DNA from: an uncultured bacterium
Lineage (GTDB): Bacteria; Cloacimonadota; Cloacimonadia; Cloacimonadales; Cloacimonadaceae
Assembly: GCA_937960795.1 (NCBI GenBank)
Contig: CALGPA010000026.1
Span: forward strand, 1 to 18,413
Direction of reading: 5' to 3'
Length of the DNA: 18,413 nt
Each line of letters starts with the position of its first letter. Position 1 is the first letter of the stretch. Below the pieces are notes generated by a model, which did no database searches, was not told the DNA's origin, and worked only from the letters and a program-made list of their open reading frames with translations. This document shows, piece by piece, positions 7,699 through 15,706 of this stretch. The position numbers and the translations under genes are program-made.

Positions 7699-8799
7699 CT
7701 AGTCCTCAAAATATGGCAACGGATTGATCGCCGCACCATCCCTGCGAAGCTCAAAGTGAAGGGATGGGACATTTGCCGATCCCGTCATCCCACTTCGGGC
7801 GATGACCTGCCCACGGGAAACCGAACTGCCTCGGCTGACCAACAAGTCACTATTATAACCGTATAAACTGAAGAAGCCATTTTGGTGATCGATGATGATC
7901 ATCTTGCCTTGTCCACCATATCTATCAGCGAAGATAACCTCACCATCGTCAACCGAGACAACGCTGCTTCCTTCGCGGACAGCAATATCTATGCCATTGC
8001 TTACCACTGATGTGTTGTAGGATCTGGTTTCTTGGCCAAAGTTTCTGATCACTTCTCCCCGCACCGGCCAGGCTATCTTGTCTTGGGTAAAACGGTATGA
8101 CGAGGGCAGACTCCCGCCTTCTTCCATCAACCGATTAATCAGGGTTTGCAATTGCGTAGCATCTTGTCTCATCCGATCAATGCGTGCTTGAAGCGCTTGT
8201 TCCTCTTGGCTGAGTTTCTGACTCTGATCTGTCAGATTGCGAATCTCGGAGGTGTACCTTCTTCTTTTTTGATCTTCATTTCTTAGATTGCTGCTGATGC
8301 GAGAGGCTTCTGTGCTCTTGAGCCTTTGTGTCTGAGCCAGGTTATTGGAGTGACCCAAAAGATGGTTTATCCTTTCTTGATTTTGATTCACAAGGGTAGT
8401 CAGATAACGCTGATCCCGATTGCTCTGCTTAAGATGGCGATAGCTTCTATCAAGCTTGATCATGATCCTCATCTGCTCTTCTTGAACTCCTTGAAGGCGT
8501 TCCAATCTGCTCTGAGCAAGCTGAATCTGTCTCTCGACTCTAACGAGTGAATCTCGAACGCTGCGCTCAGCTGTCCTGAATCGAGACAGATTTTGATCTG
8601 TAATCCGGCGCAGAGAGTCTGTCCGCTGGATCTGTGACTCAGTTTCTTTCTTACGCGCAGCGGTCTCCCTAGCTTTGGCCTCAGCACTTTCCAGCTCTGC
8701 CTGAAGACGCTGAAGCTCTCGCACTTTATCGTCCAATTCGTCCGCATAAAGTAGGATGCTTGATAGCAATATCACTATTATTATCAGGGTCTTGGGCAT
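7699..8799 (-). CDS. EnvC-like murein hydrolase activator (coiled coil plus degenerate LytM/M23 domain)
   Basis: A signal peptide (1-19, ending LLYA) is followed by a long Glu/Arg/Gln-rich coiled coil (about 22-228) and a C-terminal LytM domain (about 243-366). The order and many short stretches match EnvC of E. coli: LYGYNS, PSLHFELRR and INPLPYF near the end. Of the M23 zinc and catalytic residues, D271 and H348 remain, but the first His ligand is Asn or Ser (about 267-268), and the catalytic His positions are Y314 and S346. It is therefore probably not a peptidase but an activator of periplasmic amidases at the division site, as EnvC is with FtsEX. ATG 8799 is preceded by GGAG with a 6-base gap; the in-frame codon at 8811 has no ribosome site. 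It is followed 31 bases later by the YrdC-phosphatase gene. No FtsEX or amidase is seen here. Confidence 0.88.
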   Translation of the reverse strand: MPKTLIIIVILLSSILLYADELDDKVRELQRLQAELESAEAKARETAARKKETESQIQRTDSLRRITDQNLSRFRTAERSVRDSLVRVERQIQLAQSRLERLQGVQEEQMRIMIKLDRSYRHLKQSNRDQRYLTTLVNQNQERINHLLGHSNNLAQTQRLKSTEASRISSNLRNEDQKRRRYTSEIRNLTDQSQKLSQEEQALQARIDRMRQDATQLQTLINRLMEEGGSLPSSYRFTQDKIAWPVRGEVIRNFGQETRSYNTSVVSNGIDIAVREGSSVVSVDDGEVIFADRYGGQGKMIIIDHQNGFFSLYGYNSDLLVSRGSSVSRGQVIARSGMTGSANVPSLHFELRRDGAAINPLPYFED

Positions 8800-8890
8800 A
8801 TCTTTCTCCATTTCAACTCATCTACCCAAAGATTTTATTAAGGGATAGCTGTCAATGAGAATCTTAGCCAAAGGAGCCCTGATCTTCATC

Positions 8891-10459
8891 CTATAGGGTG
8901 GAATGAACGATCTGACCACCAATCATGGTAAGCATGCTCTGAGCATCAATCCAAAATTCGTCAGGCATCCCACGGTAGTCCTCAATCACGATTAGATCAG
9001 CCAGAAACCCCCTTTCGATCTTGCCTCTTATCTGATCTGAGCAAGATGCTTCTGCCGCTCCAATGGTATAACCATCAATGGCTTGCTCGACAGAAATCAT
9101 CTCTGCGGGATTAAGCTGCTTGCCCGAAGCTGATACTTTGTGACGACGCTGAAGCGCGCTGTAGATGCCGTGGAAGGGGTTCATGGTTTCAATCGGGACA
9201 TCTGAGCCAAAGGCATATGGAATTCCTGCGTCCAGCATGGATTTGAAAGCGTAGGCTTCGTGCTCGATGTGAGGCCAGCTTTCGTGAATCATGGGTATGT
9301 CATTTGCTATGTGTACAGGCTGCAAGCTGGCAAAAAGTCCGCTTTTCTTAAGATCATCGATGTCGGATAAGCGGATAGATTGAATGTGCTCTATACGGTG
9401 AAACAGATTACTGAATTCGGGATTCTTGTTTAGCTTGAGAGTGCAGTCAATTACCTGCCTGACACATCGATCTCCGATTGCATGGATGGTGCTCGCAAAT
9501 CCCGCTTTGGCTGCTTTCTCCATTTGGTTATACAACTCAGAATCACGATATCTGAGGATTCCAAAGTTGTCCGGTTGATTCGGATAAGGATCAAACATAG
9601 CCCCCGTGCGAGAGCCCAATGAGCCATCTCCAAAGAGCTTTAATCCGCCAAGTTTGAAGAATTCGTCGCCTTCATAACTCCTTAGCTCCCCCGCGATCAT
9701 CTTATCTATTTCCGGCGCTTGGAAATGCCAACAAAAGCGAAAGCGGGAGCCTTGTTCTTGCGCTGCCAGCAAGAGATCCTTACTGGACTCATATTCCAAG
9801 GAATGAAAGCCGATGAGTCCCCATTTGTAGATATCATTAACGGTATCCATGATGCTTTTAACCAAGGCGTCTTTGGGAGGATGCACAATGAATGGATCAA
9901 TGATCTCGGACGCTGTCTCATAGGCAACTCCGCTAAGTCTACCATCCGGCATTCTCTCAAACTTCCCGCCCTCAGGGTCCGGACTGTCCTCTGTGATGCC
10001 GCCGATCTCCAACGCCTTTGTATTTAGCAATTTGGCATGATAATCTCTGCTAAAGAGAGCCACCGGGACATCAGGGAAAATGAGATCAAGAAGATCGCGA
10101 TTTAGCGCCATTGGATCTTTTAGCACATTCCGATTCCATCCGCCGCCAAGAATCCACTTCGCGTCCCAACTAAGGTTTTGACGATAGTTCAGCAGATACT
10201 GATGAATATCCTCAATGCTCGAACACTCCAAGAGATTCACTAGTAGCCTAGATTTTGAATACTCCACAAAGTGTGTGTGAGCGTCCGTGAAAGCAGGCAG
10301 CAGCATCTTGCCCTTCAGGTCAATCTCGTTTACTGCATTTCCGGAAAGATTTCTACATTCAGCCAAGCTCCCAACATGGAAGATAGAGTCATTTACGACG
10401 AGCACGGCCTCAGATTCTGGATGTCCATAAACAGGACCATTATAAAATATCGTATTCAT
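8891..10459 (-). CDS. YtcJ-like metal-dependent amidohydrolase (amidohydrolase family 3)
   Basis: The 522-residue product has the layout of the YtcJ/Amidohydro_3 family: an N-terminal beta-sandwich strip (1-52), then a TIM-barrel metal site with H61 and H63 (DAHTH), probable carboxylated K274 in GLKLFGDGS, the family hallmark DGSLGSRTGAM (278-288), H326 in IHAIGDR, H358 and D420 in FGSDVP. Members hydrolyse amide, carbamate or similar bonds with one or two metals; the substrate here is unknown. No signal peptide, so cytoplasmic. ATG 10459 overlaps the upstream aminotransferase stop as ATGA and has AGAGG five bases upstream, while an in-frame start at 10522 would sit 64 bases inside that gene. 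Being translationally coupled to dapD and an aminotransferase raises the possibility of a role in lysine/DAP synthesis, for example desuccinylation, but family members have many other roles. The stop is followed by a 91-base gap before the EnvC-like gene. Confidence 0.88.
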   Translation of the reverse strand: MNTIFYNGPVYGHPESEAVLVVNDSIFHVGSLAECRNLSGNAVNEIDLKGKMLLPAFTDAHTHFVEYSKSRLLVNLLECSSIEDIHQYLLNYRQNLSWDAKWILGGGWNRNVLKDPMALNRDLLDLIFPDVPVALFSRDYHAKLLNTKALEIGGITEDSPDPEGGKFERMPDGRLSGVAYETASEIIDPFIVHPPKDALVKSIMDTVNDIYKWGLIGFHSLEYESSKDLLLAAQEQGSRFRFCWHFQAPEIDKMIAGELRSYEGDEFFKLGGLKLFGDGSLGSRTGAMFDPYPNQPDNFGILRYRDSELYNQMEKAAKAGFASTIHAIGDRCVRQVIDCTLKLNKNPEFSNLFHRIEHIQSIRLSDIDDLKKSGLFASLQPVHIANDIPMIHESWPHIEHEAYAFKSMLDAGIPYAFGSDVPIETMNPFHGIYSALQRRHKVSASGKQLNPAEMISVEQAIDGYTIGAAEASCSDQIRGKIERGFLADLIVIEDYRGMPDEFWIDAQSMLTMIGGQIVHSTL

Positions 10460-11541
10460 AGTAACCTCTTTAGTGCACTGTGCAAGATCTTCTCTGGCAG
10501 AGCTATGTTTATGCGTATCCAATCTTTGCTGCTCTCTCCATAACTAACTCCGGGAGCAGTGATGACGCCTCTTTGCATAAATTCGAAAGCCGCAGTCAGA
10601 GAATCTTGCACCTGAAACATAATATAAGGCCCTGATGGGGGGATATGCAAATTCTTCTCTGATAGCATGGCCATCGCCAATCTCTGATTTGACCTGAGCA
10701 TCTGACGATTCTGCCGGGGAATCTCTTCTTGATCCAAAGCAAAAAGAGCTAGCTTCTGCGAGATCCATGAAGAGCAGGTTGAGATATATTGCTTTAGCTT
10801 TGTCGCCGACGCTATGAAGTCTATATGAGCATGAATCCAGCCAATCCTCCAGCCGCTCATCAAGTGAGATTTGGAGAGCCCATTGATCACGATCATACGT
10901 TCAACCAGCTCATAATCAAGCTTATATGGCGGATCTATGTATAAGTCACGGTATATCTCATCCACTATCAGTATGATGCCGAGCCTGTTAACTATCTCTG
11001 ATAGTCTCTGATAGTAGGCTTGGCTCAGGCAATAGCCGCTGGGATTGGATGGGTTGCTCAATAGCAAAAGCTTAGCTCCTGCCAGCTTTTCTTCCCAAAG
11101 ATCAAGATTGATCTCGCTAAAGCCCTTTTCAAAGGGAAGTCGGATGACTCTTGCTCCGGAGAGTGTCGCCAATGCCGGATAAGCAGGATAGTCCGGATCT
11201 GGGATAGCTACGATGTCGCCGGGATTGACAAGTGCTTGCATCGTGATATAGAGTGCTTCCTCTGCCCCATTGCACACACAGATAGTATCCGTTTCATCTT
11301 GATAATAGCTCTTGGCTATCATTTGCCTGAGCTCGCTCATTCCTGCATTGGGGGTATAGCCGGGATTTGCATCGGGCAATATCATGGCGGCATAATCTGC
11401 TAATACCTTTGGAAAGGGAAATCCCAGCTCACCCAAAGCAAGGTTTATGCTCCCTTCGGGTGCTTGATTGACCAAACGTCTAAGTAGGGATAGTTCGATG
11501 GAGTTTAGCCGATCAGACTCCTGCCAATTAGTTTCGCAATT
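10456..11541 (-). CDS. PLP-dependent class I/II aminotransferase, candidate N-succinyl-DAP aminotransferase
   Basis: A fold-type I aminotransferase of about 361 residues. Seen: LALGELGFPFP near the N-terminus, the substrate and PLP stretch PDPDYPAYPA, SNPSNPSGY (the NPxNPTG motif), VDEIYRDL with the PLP-contacting Asp, and the Schiff-base lysine in NGLSKSHLMSGWRIGW (about K224). Located directly after dapD and coupled to it, so the succinyl-amino-ketopimelate transaminase (DapC) role is a reasonable inference; related folds also transaminate other amino acids. The start is uncertain: GTG 11541 overlaps dapD by 14 bases, GTG 11562 by 35 bases, and neither has a good ribosome site, so translation probably depends on terminating dapD ribosomes. 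A GGCAGGAG sits just after the dapD stop but has no in-frame ATG, GTG or TTG at a usual distance. Its stop overlaps the amidohydrolase start by 4 bases. Confidence 0.88.
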   Translation of the reverse strand, partial: NCETNWQESDRLNSIELSLLRRLVNQAPEGSINLALGELGFPFPKVLADYAAMILPDANPGYTPNAGMSELRQMIAKSYYQDETDTICVCNGAEEALYITMQALVNPGDIVAIPDPDYPAYPALATLSGARVIRLPFEKGFSEINLDLWEEKLAGAKLLLLSNPSNPSGYCLSQAYYQRLSEIVNRLGIILIVDEIYRDLYIDPPYKLDYELVERMIVINGLSKSHLMSGWRIGWIHAHIDFIASATKLKQYISTCSSWISQKLALFALDQEEIPRQNRQMLRSNQRLAMAMLSEKNLHIPPSGPYIMFQVQDSLTAAFEFMQRGVITAPGVSYGESSKDWIRINIALPEKILHSALKRLL

Positions 11542-12349
11542 CACTTTCCAACACCACCGCACTATCCGTCTTGGAATCCCGATATTTGATGATGATCGGA
11601 CAATAAATCTGAAAGTCCGGATTCTGCTTCATCCTTCTGGATCCGGGCACCACAACCGCCCCGGATGGGATGGTATAGGAGCCGCCTTCGTCTTTTTCAA
11701 GATACTGCGCTCTCACACTGTCGTAGATGGGAGTGGAAGAATTTATGATTGTCCCCGACGCGATGACTGATCTCTCTTTGATGATAATCCCTTCATAAAT
11801 ACCGGTGTTTCCACCAATGAAAGCATCATCTTCCACGATGACAGGTCGTGATCCGATGGGCTCTAGGACTCCTCCGATCATGGCGCCTGCTGAAAGATGC
11901 ACTCTTTTTCCGATCTGAGCGCAGGATCCCACCAAGGCATGAGAATCTATCATAGTCCCGGAATCGATCCACGCACCTATATTGATGTATGACGGCGGCA
12001 TGATGGTCACGCCTTTTGCCACATAGCATCCTGTGCGAGCGGAACTTCCTCCGGGCACGATCCTGATTCCATCTTCTATAGTAAAGCTCTTTTCGGGAAT
12101 GCTATCTTTATCGAAAAAGCTCTTATACCCAGACAAAGGATACTCTACCAAGCTTCCCATCCGAAAGCCCAAGAGAATCCCCTTTTTGACCCAGAGATTT
12201 ACCAGCCAAGAATCAGCCTGTTTTTCGCAGGCTCTGATCTCACCGGAATTTAGTCCTTGTACAAAGTCTTGAAAAAGCTTGTGATCTTCCTTGTTGAAAT
12301 CCCTTTTGGTATCTTCATAAAGTTCAGTGATTCTTTCACTCAGTCTCAT
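11528..12349 (-). CDS. dapD: Tetrahydrodipicolinate N-succinyltransferase
   Basis: This enzyme succinylates tetrahydrodipicolinate with succinyl-CoA, the committing step of the succinylase branch of DAP/lysine synthesis. The 273-residue length is normal. Seen: a helical N-terminal domain with the family motif VNLWVKKGILLGFR (50-63), then left-handed beta-helix hexapeptide repeats (about 95-235) including MPPSYINIGAWIDSGTMID and the strongly conserved GSCAQIGKRVHLSAGAMIGG (141-160), VLEP, and the C-terminal cap with AVVVPGS. The ATG overlaps the TGA of the malY/patB-like gene as ATGA, with GGGGAAAG upstream acting as a ribosome site. The 3' end overlaps the aminotransferase gene. Its presence implies DAP is made by succinylation rather than by DapL or Ddh in this organism. 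Confidence 0.97.
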   Translation of the reverse strand: MRLSERITELYEDTKRDFNKEDHKLFQDFVQGLNSGEIRACEKQADSWLVNLWVKKGILLGFRMGSLVEYPLSGYKSFFDKDSIPEKSFTIEDGIRIVPGGSSARTGCYVAKGVTIMPPSYINIGAWIDSGTMIDSHALVGSCAQIGKRVHLSAGAMIGGVLEPIGSRPVIVEDDAFIGGNTGIYEGIIIKERSVIASGTIINSSTPIYDSVRAQYLEKDEGGSYTIPSGAVVVPGSRRMKQNPDFQIYCPIIIKYRDSKTDSAVVLESELRN

Positions 12350-13503
12350 GTACTTTCCCCAATTGCTTTTTCTATCCTGCCCAAGGCCTCAAGTAGTCTG
12401 GCTCGAGGACAGGCAAAGTTCAGTCTCATATAGCCACTACCATCATCTCCAAAGCCGGTGCCGGCATTGAGTGCTACCAAAGCTTTATCTCTGATAATGC
12501 TCATCAAGTGCTCGTCATCAATTTGCAATGCTCGAAAATCCAGCCAAGCTAGGAAACTGCCTTCCGTCTTCGAAACCTTGATATGGGGCATCTTCTCTTC
12601 GAAATACTCATGCACGATATCTCGGTTTTCTCTCAGATAAACTTTCAAATCCTTCAGCCAAGCTTCTGAGCTTGTGTATGCGGCGATCAACGCAGTCACG
12701 CCAAAGCTGTTGCCCATAAACGTATGCAGATCATAATTCATCTTGGCAATCAGCTTTGCAAGATCCGGATTTTTGACTATCATGACGGCTGTGGCGAGTC
12801 CGGCTAGATTAAAACTCTTTGCCGGGGACAAGGAACAAATCACATTCTCAGCGCCATATTTTGCGATGGGGATATGTTTGTGAGGCGGATAGACAATATC
12901 CGAATGAATCTCGTCGCTGAAGATCGTCACCTTGTGCCGAACGCACAACGCATGCATCTTGGCAAGCTCATGATCCGTAAACACTCTCCCCACCGGGTTG
13001 TGCGGATTGCAGAGGATGAAAAGCCTTGCCCTTTTGATCTTGTTTTCAAAGTCTTCCCAATCAATCTGATATCTACCATCAATATTGACAAGAGGATTTG
13101 TCAAGAGCCTGCGTTTATGCTCGACTACGGAGCTATGGAAGGGCGGATAGACAGGCGTCTGAATCAGGATCTCATCACCGGGCTTGCTAAGGCTGAGGAT
13201 GGTGATTGAAAGTGCCGTCATCACGCTGGGGACGGCAATGACCCGATAATCCCGGATATCCCAATTGTGTTGACTCATCTGCCAATTCCGCACCGCTTGT
13301 TCAAAGTCCGGTCCACGCAAATTGTATCCATAGATGGGATGCTCCAAGCGTTTCTTTAGCGCTGCCTGAATTTCATCCGATACAGCAAAGTCCATATCCG
13401 CCACCCACATAGGCAGAAGATCGTCTCTGCCATAGATCATCTTCAGTCCGTCATACTTAAAGCATGATGTTTTTCTACGATCTATCTCTTGATCAAATCT
13501 CAT
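12346..13503 (-). CDS. MalY/PatB-family PLP-dependent C-S lyase or aminotransferase
   Basis: The 385-residue product is a fold-type I PLP enzyme of the MalY/PatB family, annotated as cystathionine beta-lyase or C-S lyase. Seen: the family N-terminus with LPMWVADMDF (30-39), HPIYGY (55-60), TPVYPPFHSS, LCNPHNPVGRVF (164-175), SDEIHSDIVY (196-205) and the Schiff-base K229 in SLSPAKSFNLAGL. The expected reaction is beta-elimination of cystathionine or cysteine-like substrates to pyruvate, ammonia and a thiol. In this operon it stands just before dapD, so a transaminase role in DAP synthesis is an alternative. It overlaps the upstream PH-like membrane protein gene by 11 bases and has no clear Shine-Dalgarno, which suggests coupled translation; the stop overlaps dapD as ATGA. 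Confidence 0.9.
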   Translation of the reverse strand: MRFDQEIDRRKTSCFKYDGLKMIYGRDDLLPMWVADMDFAVSDEIQAALKKRLEHPIYGYNLRGPDFEQAVRNWQMSQHNWDIRDYRVIAVPSVMTALSITILSLSKPGDEILIQTPVYPPFHSSVVEHKRRLLTNPLVNIDGRYQIDWEDFENKIKRARLFILCNPHNPVGRVFTDHELAKMHALCVRHKVTIFSDEIHSDIVYPPHKHIPIAKYGAENVICSLSPAKSFNLAGLATAVMIVKNPDLAKLIAKMNYDLHTFMGNSFGVTALIAAYTSSEAWLKDLKVYLRENRDIVHEYFEEKMPHIKVSKTEGSFLAWLDFRALQIDDEHLMSIIRDKALVALNAGTGFGDDGSGYMRLNFACPRARLLEALGRIEKAIGEST

Positions 13504-14020
13504 TGTCTGCGCTCGCTTTCAGATAGTCCAAAACTCCTTGCATCTTTTCCGGGATAACAGCTGATTTTGCCAGATCTGCCACATTGAAGATGACCTCCAA
13601 GACATGCGGAAAGGAAGCAGGAGTCTTGATCTGTCGCACTTTGCCATCTTTGTCTCGATAGGCAATCTGCATATAGTATGTCACTTTTCTCAAGAGTTCC
13701 AGACTCTGTATGTCTTCATATGTGATGAAAGTCGATCTTTTGGCTATATAGCCGAATCTGATGCCATCATGACTGAAGGTGATGCTATTCAGACTCGTGA
13801 TTTTTCTGAGAATGGAATCCAGCCCCACAAAACAGATGATCAGCGGCATCATCTTATAAAAAGCCGGCGTATCACTCGTGACAAATAGAGTCATAAAATA
13901 CACGCTATAGACTATCATCAGGAAAGACAGAAAGATCATGAACCATCTAAAGCCTTGATTGTATCGATACACGACCGGTAGTCTGTCTCGGATATACTGT
14001 ATCTTCAGCTTTTTCGGCAT
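13493..14020 (-). CDS. Membrane protein with two helices and a predicted PH-like (bPH) domain
   Basis: I do not recognise a specific named family. The 175-residue product has a basic N-terminus (PKKLKIQYIRDRLP), two hydrophobic segments (about 25-47 and 57-71) and a soluble tail (about 78-165). The tail runs as alternating strands (NSITFSHDGIRFGYIAKR, TYEDIQSLELLRK, YYMQIAYRDKDGKVRQIKT) and ends in a helix, an arrangement typical of bacterial PH-like domains behind membrane hairpins. Function is unknown. GGAG lies 7 bases before the ATG, inside the last codons of the PHP gene, which it overlaps by 16 bases; it overlaps the malY-like gene by 11 bases. That tight packing suggests co-expression, though a metabolic link to lysine synthesis is not evident. 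Confidence 0.7.
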   Translation of the reverse strand: MPKKLKIQYIRDRLPVVYRYNQGFRWFMIFLSFLMIVYSVYFMTLFVTSDTPAFYKMMPLIICFVGLDSILRKITSLNSITFSHDGIRFGYIAKRSTFITYEDIQSLELLRKVTYYMQIAYRDKDGKVRQIKTPASFPHVLEVIFNVADLAKSAVIPEKMQGVLDYLKASADNEI

Positions 14021-14865
14021 AAATACTCTCCATAAAGCTTGCGCACGCTATCTAGGATAATCTCATTCGCAGGAACCATGTCAAAGAGCTGAGTGTTTTC
14101 ATTATCTCCATGAAAGTCGCTGCCCGCTGTGATATAAAGCCCATTTTTCTGAGCAATCTCAATAAAATCATCCACCTGATACTGATAGTGATCGGGATGC
14201 CATGCTTCCAGGCCGTCTATGCCCATCTTGATAAATTCTTCGATGTAGGCGGGATCAGCCAATTTACCGGGATGTGCAATGATGGCAAAGCCTCCTGCTG
14301 CATGAATTATGGACACCACGTCTTGCACGGACTGCTCGGGCTTGGCAACAAATGCAGGCTTAAAATTGCCGATATAGCGGTCAAATGCTTCATTTTTGTT
14401 GCGCACGAAGCCTTTTTGCACCAGTACTTGGGCAATATGGGGCCGCACGATCAGCTCTTGTGCGCCTGCCATCGCCACCACCTCACTGAGTTCTATCGAT
14501 ATTCCCAAATCCTCGAGCAGTGCAATCATCTTGATCGCCCTATCTCGTCTTCCTGCCAGATACATATCTGTCAGTTCTTTAAGCTCTTTATTATCAGAAT
14601 CACACCCATACGCCAGGATGTGGACGTCATTCCCCTTGTGCAAAGAGCTGATCTCAATGCCGGGGACTATGCGAAGTGGCGCTGTATTCTCCGGTATCTG
14701 CTTGTAGGCAGCCATGGTGTCATGATCCGTAATCGAGATCAGATCAAGTCCGATGCGCTTTGCCTGAAGCAAGAGTTGTGCCGGAGTCAACGCTCCGTCA
14801 GACGCACGAGTATGCAAGTGCAAATTGATGCGACTGATGTCATTTATTTTTTTTACTATCATCAT
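14005..14865 (-). CDS. PHP-domain phosphoesterase (YciV/RNase AM-like)
   Basis: The 286-residue product is a stand-alone PHP-domain metal-dependent phosphoesterase. All expected motifs are visible: H16 and H18 in LHLHTRASDG, D47-H48-D49 in ITDHDT, E71 in PGIEIS, H143 in RPHIA, H198 in AHPG, and D250/H252 in GSDFHG. Members of this group hydrolyse 3',5'-bisphosphonucleotides or short RNA 5' ends (TrpH/YciV, RNase AM); the exact substrate is inference. Two adjacent ATGs (14865, 14862) are the most likely starts because the PHP domain begins at about residue 12. No good ribosome site is visible; in-frame codons further upstream would cross the divergent intergenic region. First gene of the long minus-strand chain; its end overlaps the PH-like gene by 16 bases. 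Confidence 0.88.
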   Translation of the reverse strand: MMIVKKINDISRINLHLHTRASDGALTPAQLLLQAKRIGLDLISITDHDTMAAYKQIPENTAPLRIVPGIEISSLHKGNDVHILAYGCDSDNKELKELTDMYLAGRRDRAIKMIALLEDLGISIELSEVVAMAGAQELIVRPHIAQVLVQKGFVRNKNEAFDRYIGNFKPAFVAKPEQSVQDVVSIIHAAGGFAIIAHPGKLADPAYIEEFIKMGIDGLEAWHPDHYQYQVDDFIEIAQKNGLYITAGSDFHGDNENTQLFDMVPANEIILDSVRKLYGEYLCRKS

Positions 14866-14877
14866 CTGTTTTATTAG

Positions 14878-14910
14878 TTGACGAAATTGCACAGTCACCA
14901 AAATCGTCAA
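14878..14910. promoter_or_regulatory. Inverted repeat TTGACGA / TCGTCAA in a divergent intergenic region
   Basis: Perfect 7-base arms at 14878-14884 and 14904-14910, separated by 19 bases, lie between the divergent PHP and methyltransferase starts. Each arm reads TTGACG 5' to 3' on its own strand, so each could be a -35 element or the pair could be a dimeric operator. No convincing -10 was found at 16-18 bases from either arm. Confidence 0.35.
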
Positions 14911-14935
14911 TAGATTTCTTCCATTGGAGACGACC

Positions 14936-15706
14936 ATGAAATACGATCCCATAAAAGATAGGATATTCAGCCTCATCCGCCTCTTCCCCGCCTTGAGGCG
15001 CAGCCTCTATCTGTGCTTGGACTTCCTGCTACTTAGGCAAAGATATGTAAAACGCGAGATCAGACGCTATTTTCGTGATGGAGATAGTTTCTACGACGCC
15101 GGCGCCGGCCTCTGTCAGTATAGCGACTACATCCTTAGCAGATATCCCCGATCCCATGTCTTTGCCACAGATCTTAAAACTGATTACATGCAAAGCTATG
15201 CGGCTTTTCGTCCCCGCCGATTTGCCTATCAAACAGCAGATCTTGTCTCATTTCGCCCCAAGAATGCCTATTCTATGGCAATCGCTATAGATATCCTAGA
15301 ACACATTGAAGATGACAGGGCGGTGCTGACAAATCTTCACCATGCCCTAAAAGACGGCGGGCATCTCATTATCTCCACACCGAGCAATCTGGATGAGGCT
15401 GCACGCTACACTGAAGAACACGTACGCCCCGGCTACGATAAATCCGAGCTGGAAGCAAAGCTTAGGGATGCAGGTTTTAAGATAATCTCATCAAGATTCA
15501 GCTATGGCCCCTTTGGCGCTCTGGCGTGGAAATTGCAGATGCAGATCCCGCTTGATATGCTTAGTGCCACTCTTTTCAACGCTCTGGTCCTTGTTCTTTG
15601 GTATCCGATGTTTATACCGCTTATGGAGCTCTTGATGAGATTGGATATGCTAAAAGAAAATGATCATGGAAATGGCATCATCATCGTAGCCCAAAAGACT
15701 TCCTGA
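14936..15706 (+). CDS. Class I SAM-dependent methyltransferase (Methyltransf_11-like)
   Basis: A 256-residue Rossmann-fold methyltransferase. Seen: motif I as DAGAGLCQY (54-62), acidic post-I in ATDL (77-80), motif II-like QTADL, motif IV as AIDILEHIED (117-126), and LKDGGHLIISTPS (138-150). After the catalytic fold, residues about 205-235 are strongly hydrophobic (LFNALVLVLWYPMFIPLMELL), which suggests membrane association or a lipid-like substrate; this is inference. The acceptor molecule cannot be told from sequence. ATG 14936 has GGAG with a 6-base gap; a TTG at 14924 in frame is not needed. It is divergent from the PHP gene, and a TetR gene follows 58 bases downstream on the same strand. 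Confidence 0.85.
   Translation: MKYDPIKDRIFSLIRLFPALRRSLYLCLDFLLLRQRYVKREIRRYFRDGDSFYDAGAGLCQYSDYILSRYPRSHVFATDLKTDYMQSYAAFRPRRFAYQTADLVSFRPKNAYSMAIAIDILEHIEDDRAVLTNLHHALKDGGHLIISTPSNLDEAARYTEEHVRPGYDKSELEAKLRDAGFKIISSRFSYGPFGALAWKLQMQIPLDMLSATLFNALVLVLWYPMFIPLMELLMRLDMLKENDHGNGIIIVAQKTS

Noticed and set aside
7668..7772. Extended N-terminus of the YrdC-phosphatase from 7772
   Set aside because: The extra 35 residues overlap the EnvC-like gene, look like antisense-type or random sequence and are not needed by the YrdC fold; ATG 7667 has a good ribosome site.
8827..8855. TTGACA (8855-8850, minus strand) as a promoter for the EnvC-like gene
   Set aside because: The -35 is perfect, but 17 bases on lies TCTTTG, and the nearest AT-rich -10-like hexamer (TAAAAT) is only 11 bases away. 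It may still be a non-canonical promoter, but I cannot support it.
14110..14877. Plus-strand 255-codon open frame opposite the PHP gene
   Set aside because: It is an antisense shadow: the PHP frame has every catalytic motif, while this one has no recognisable domain and an odd Cys/His-rich composition.
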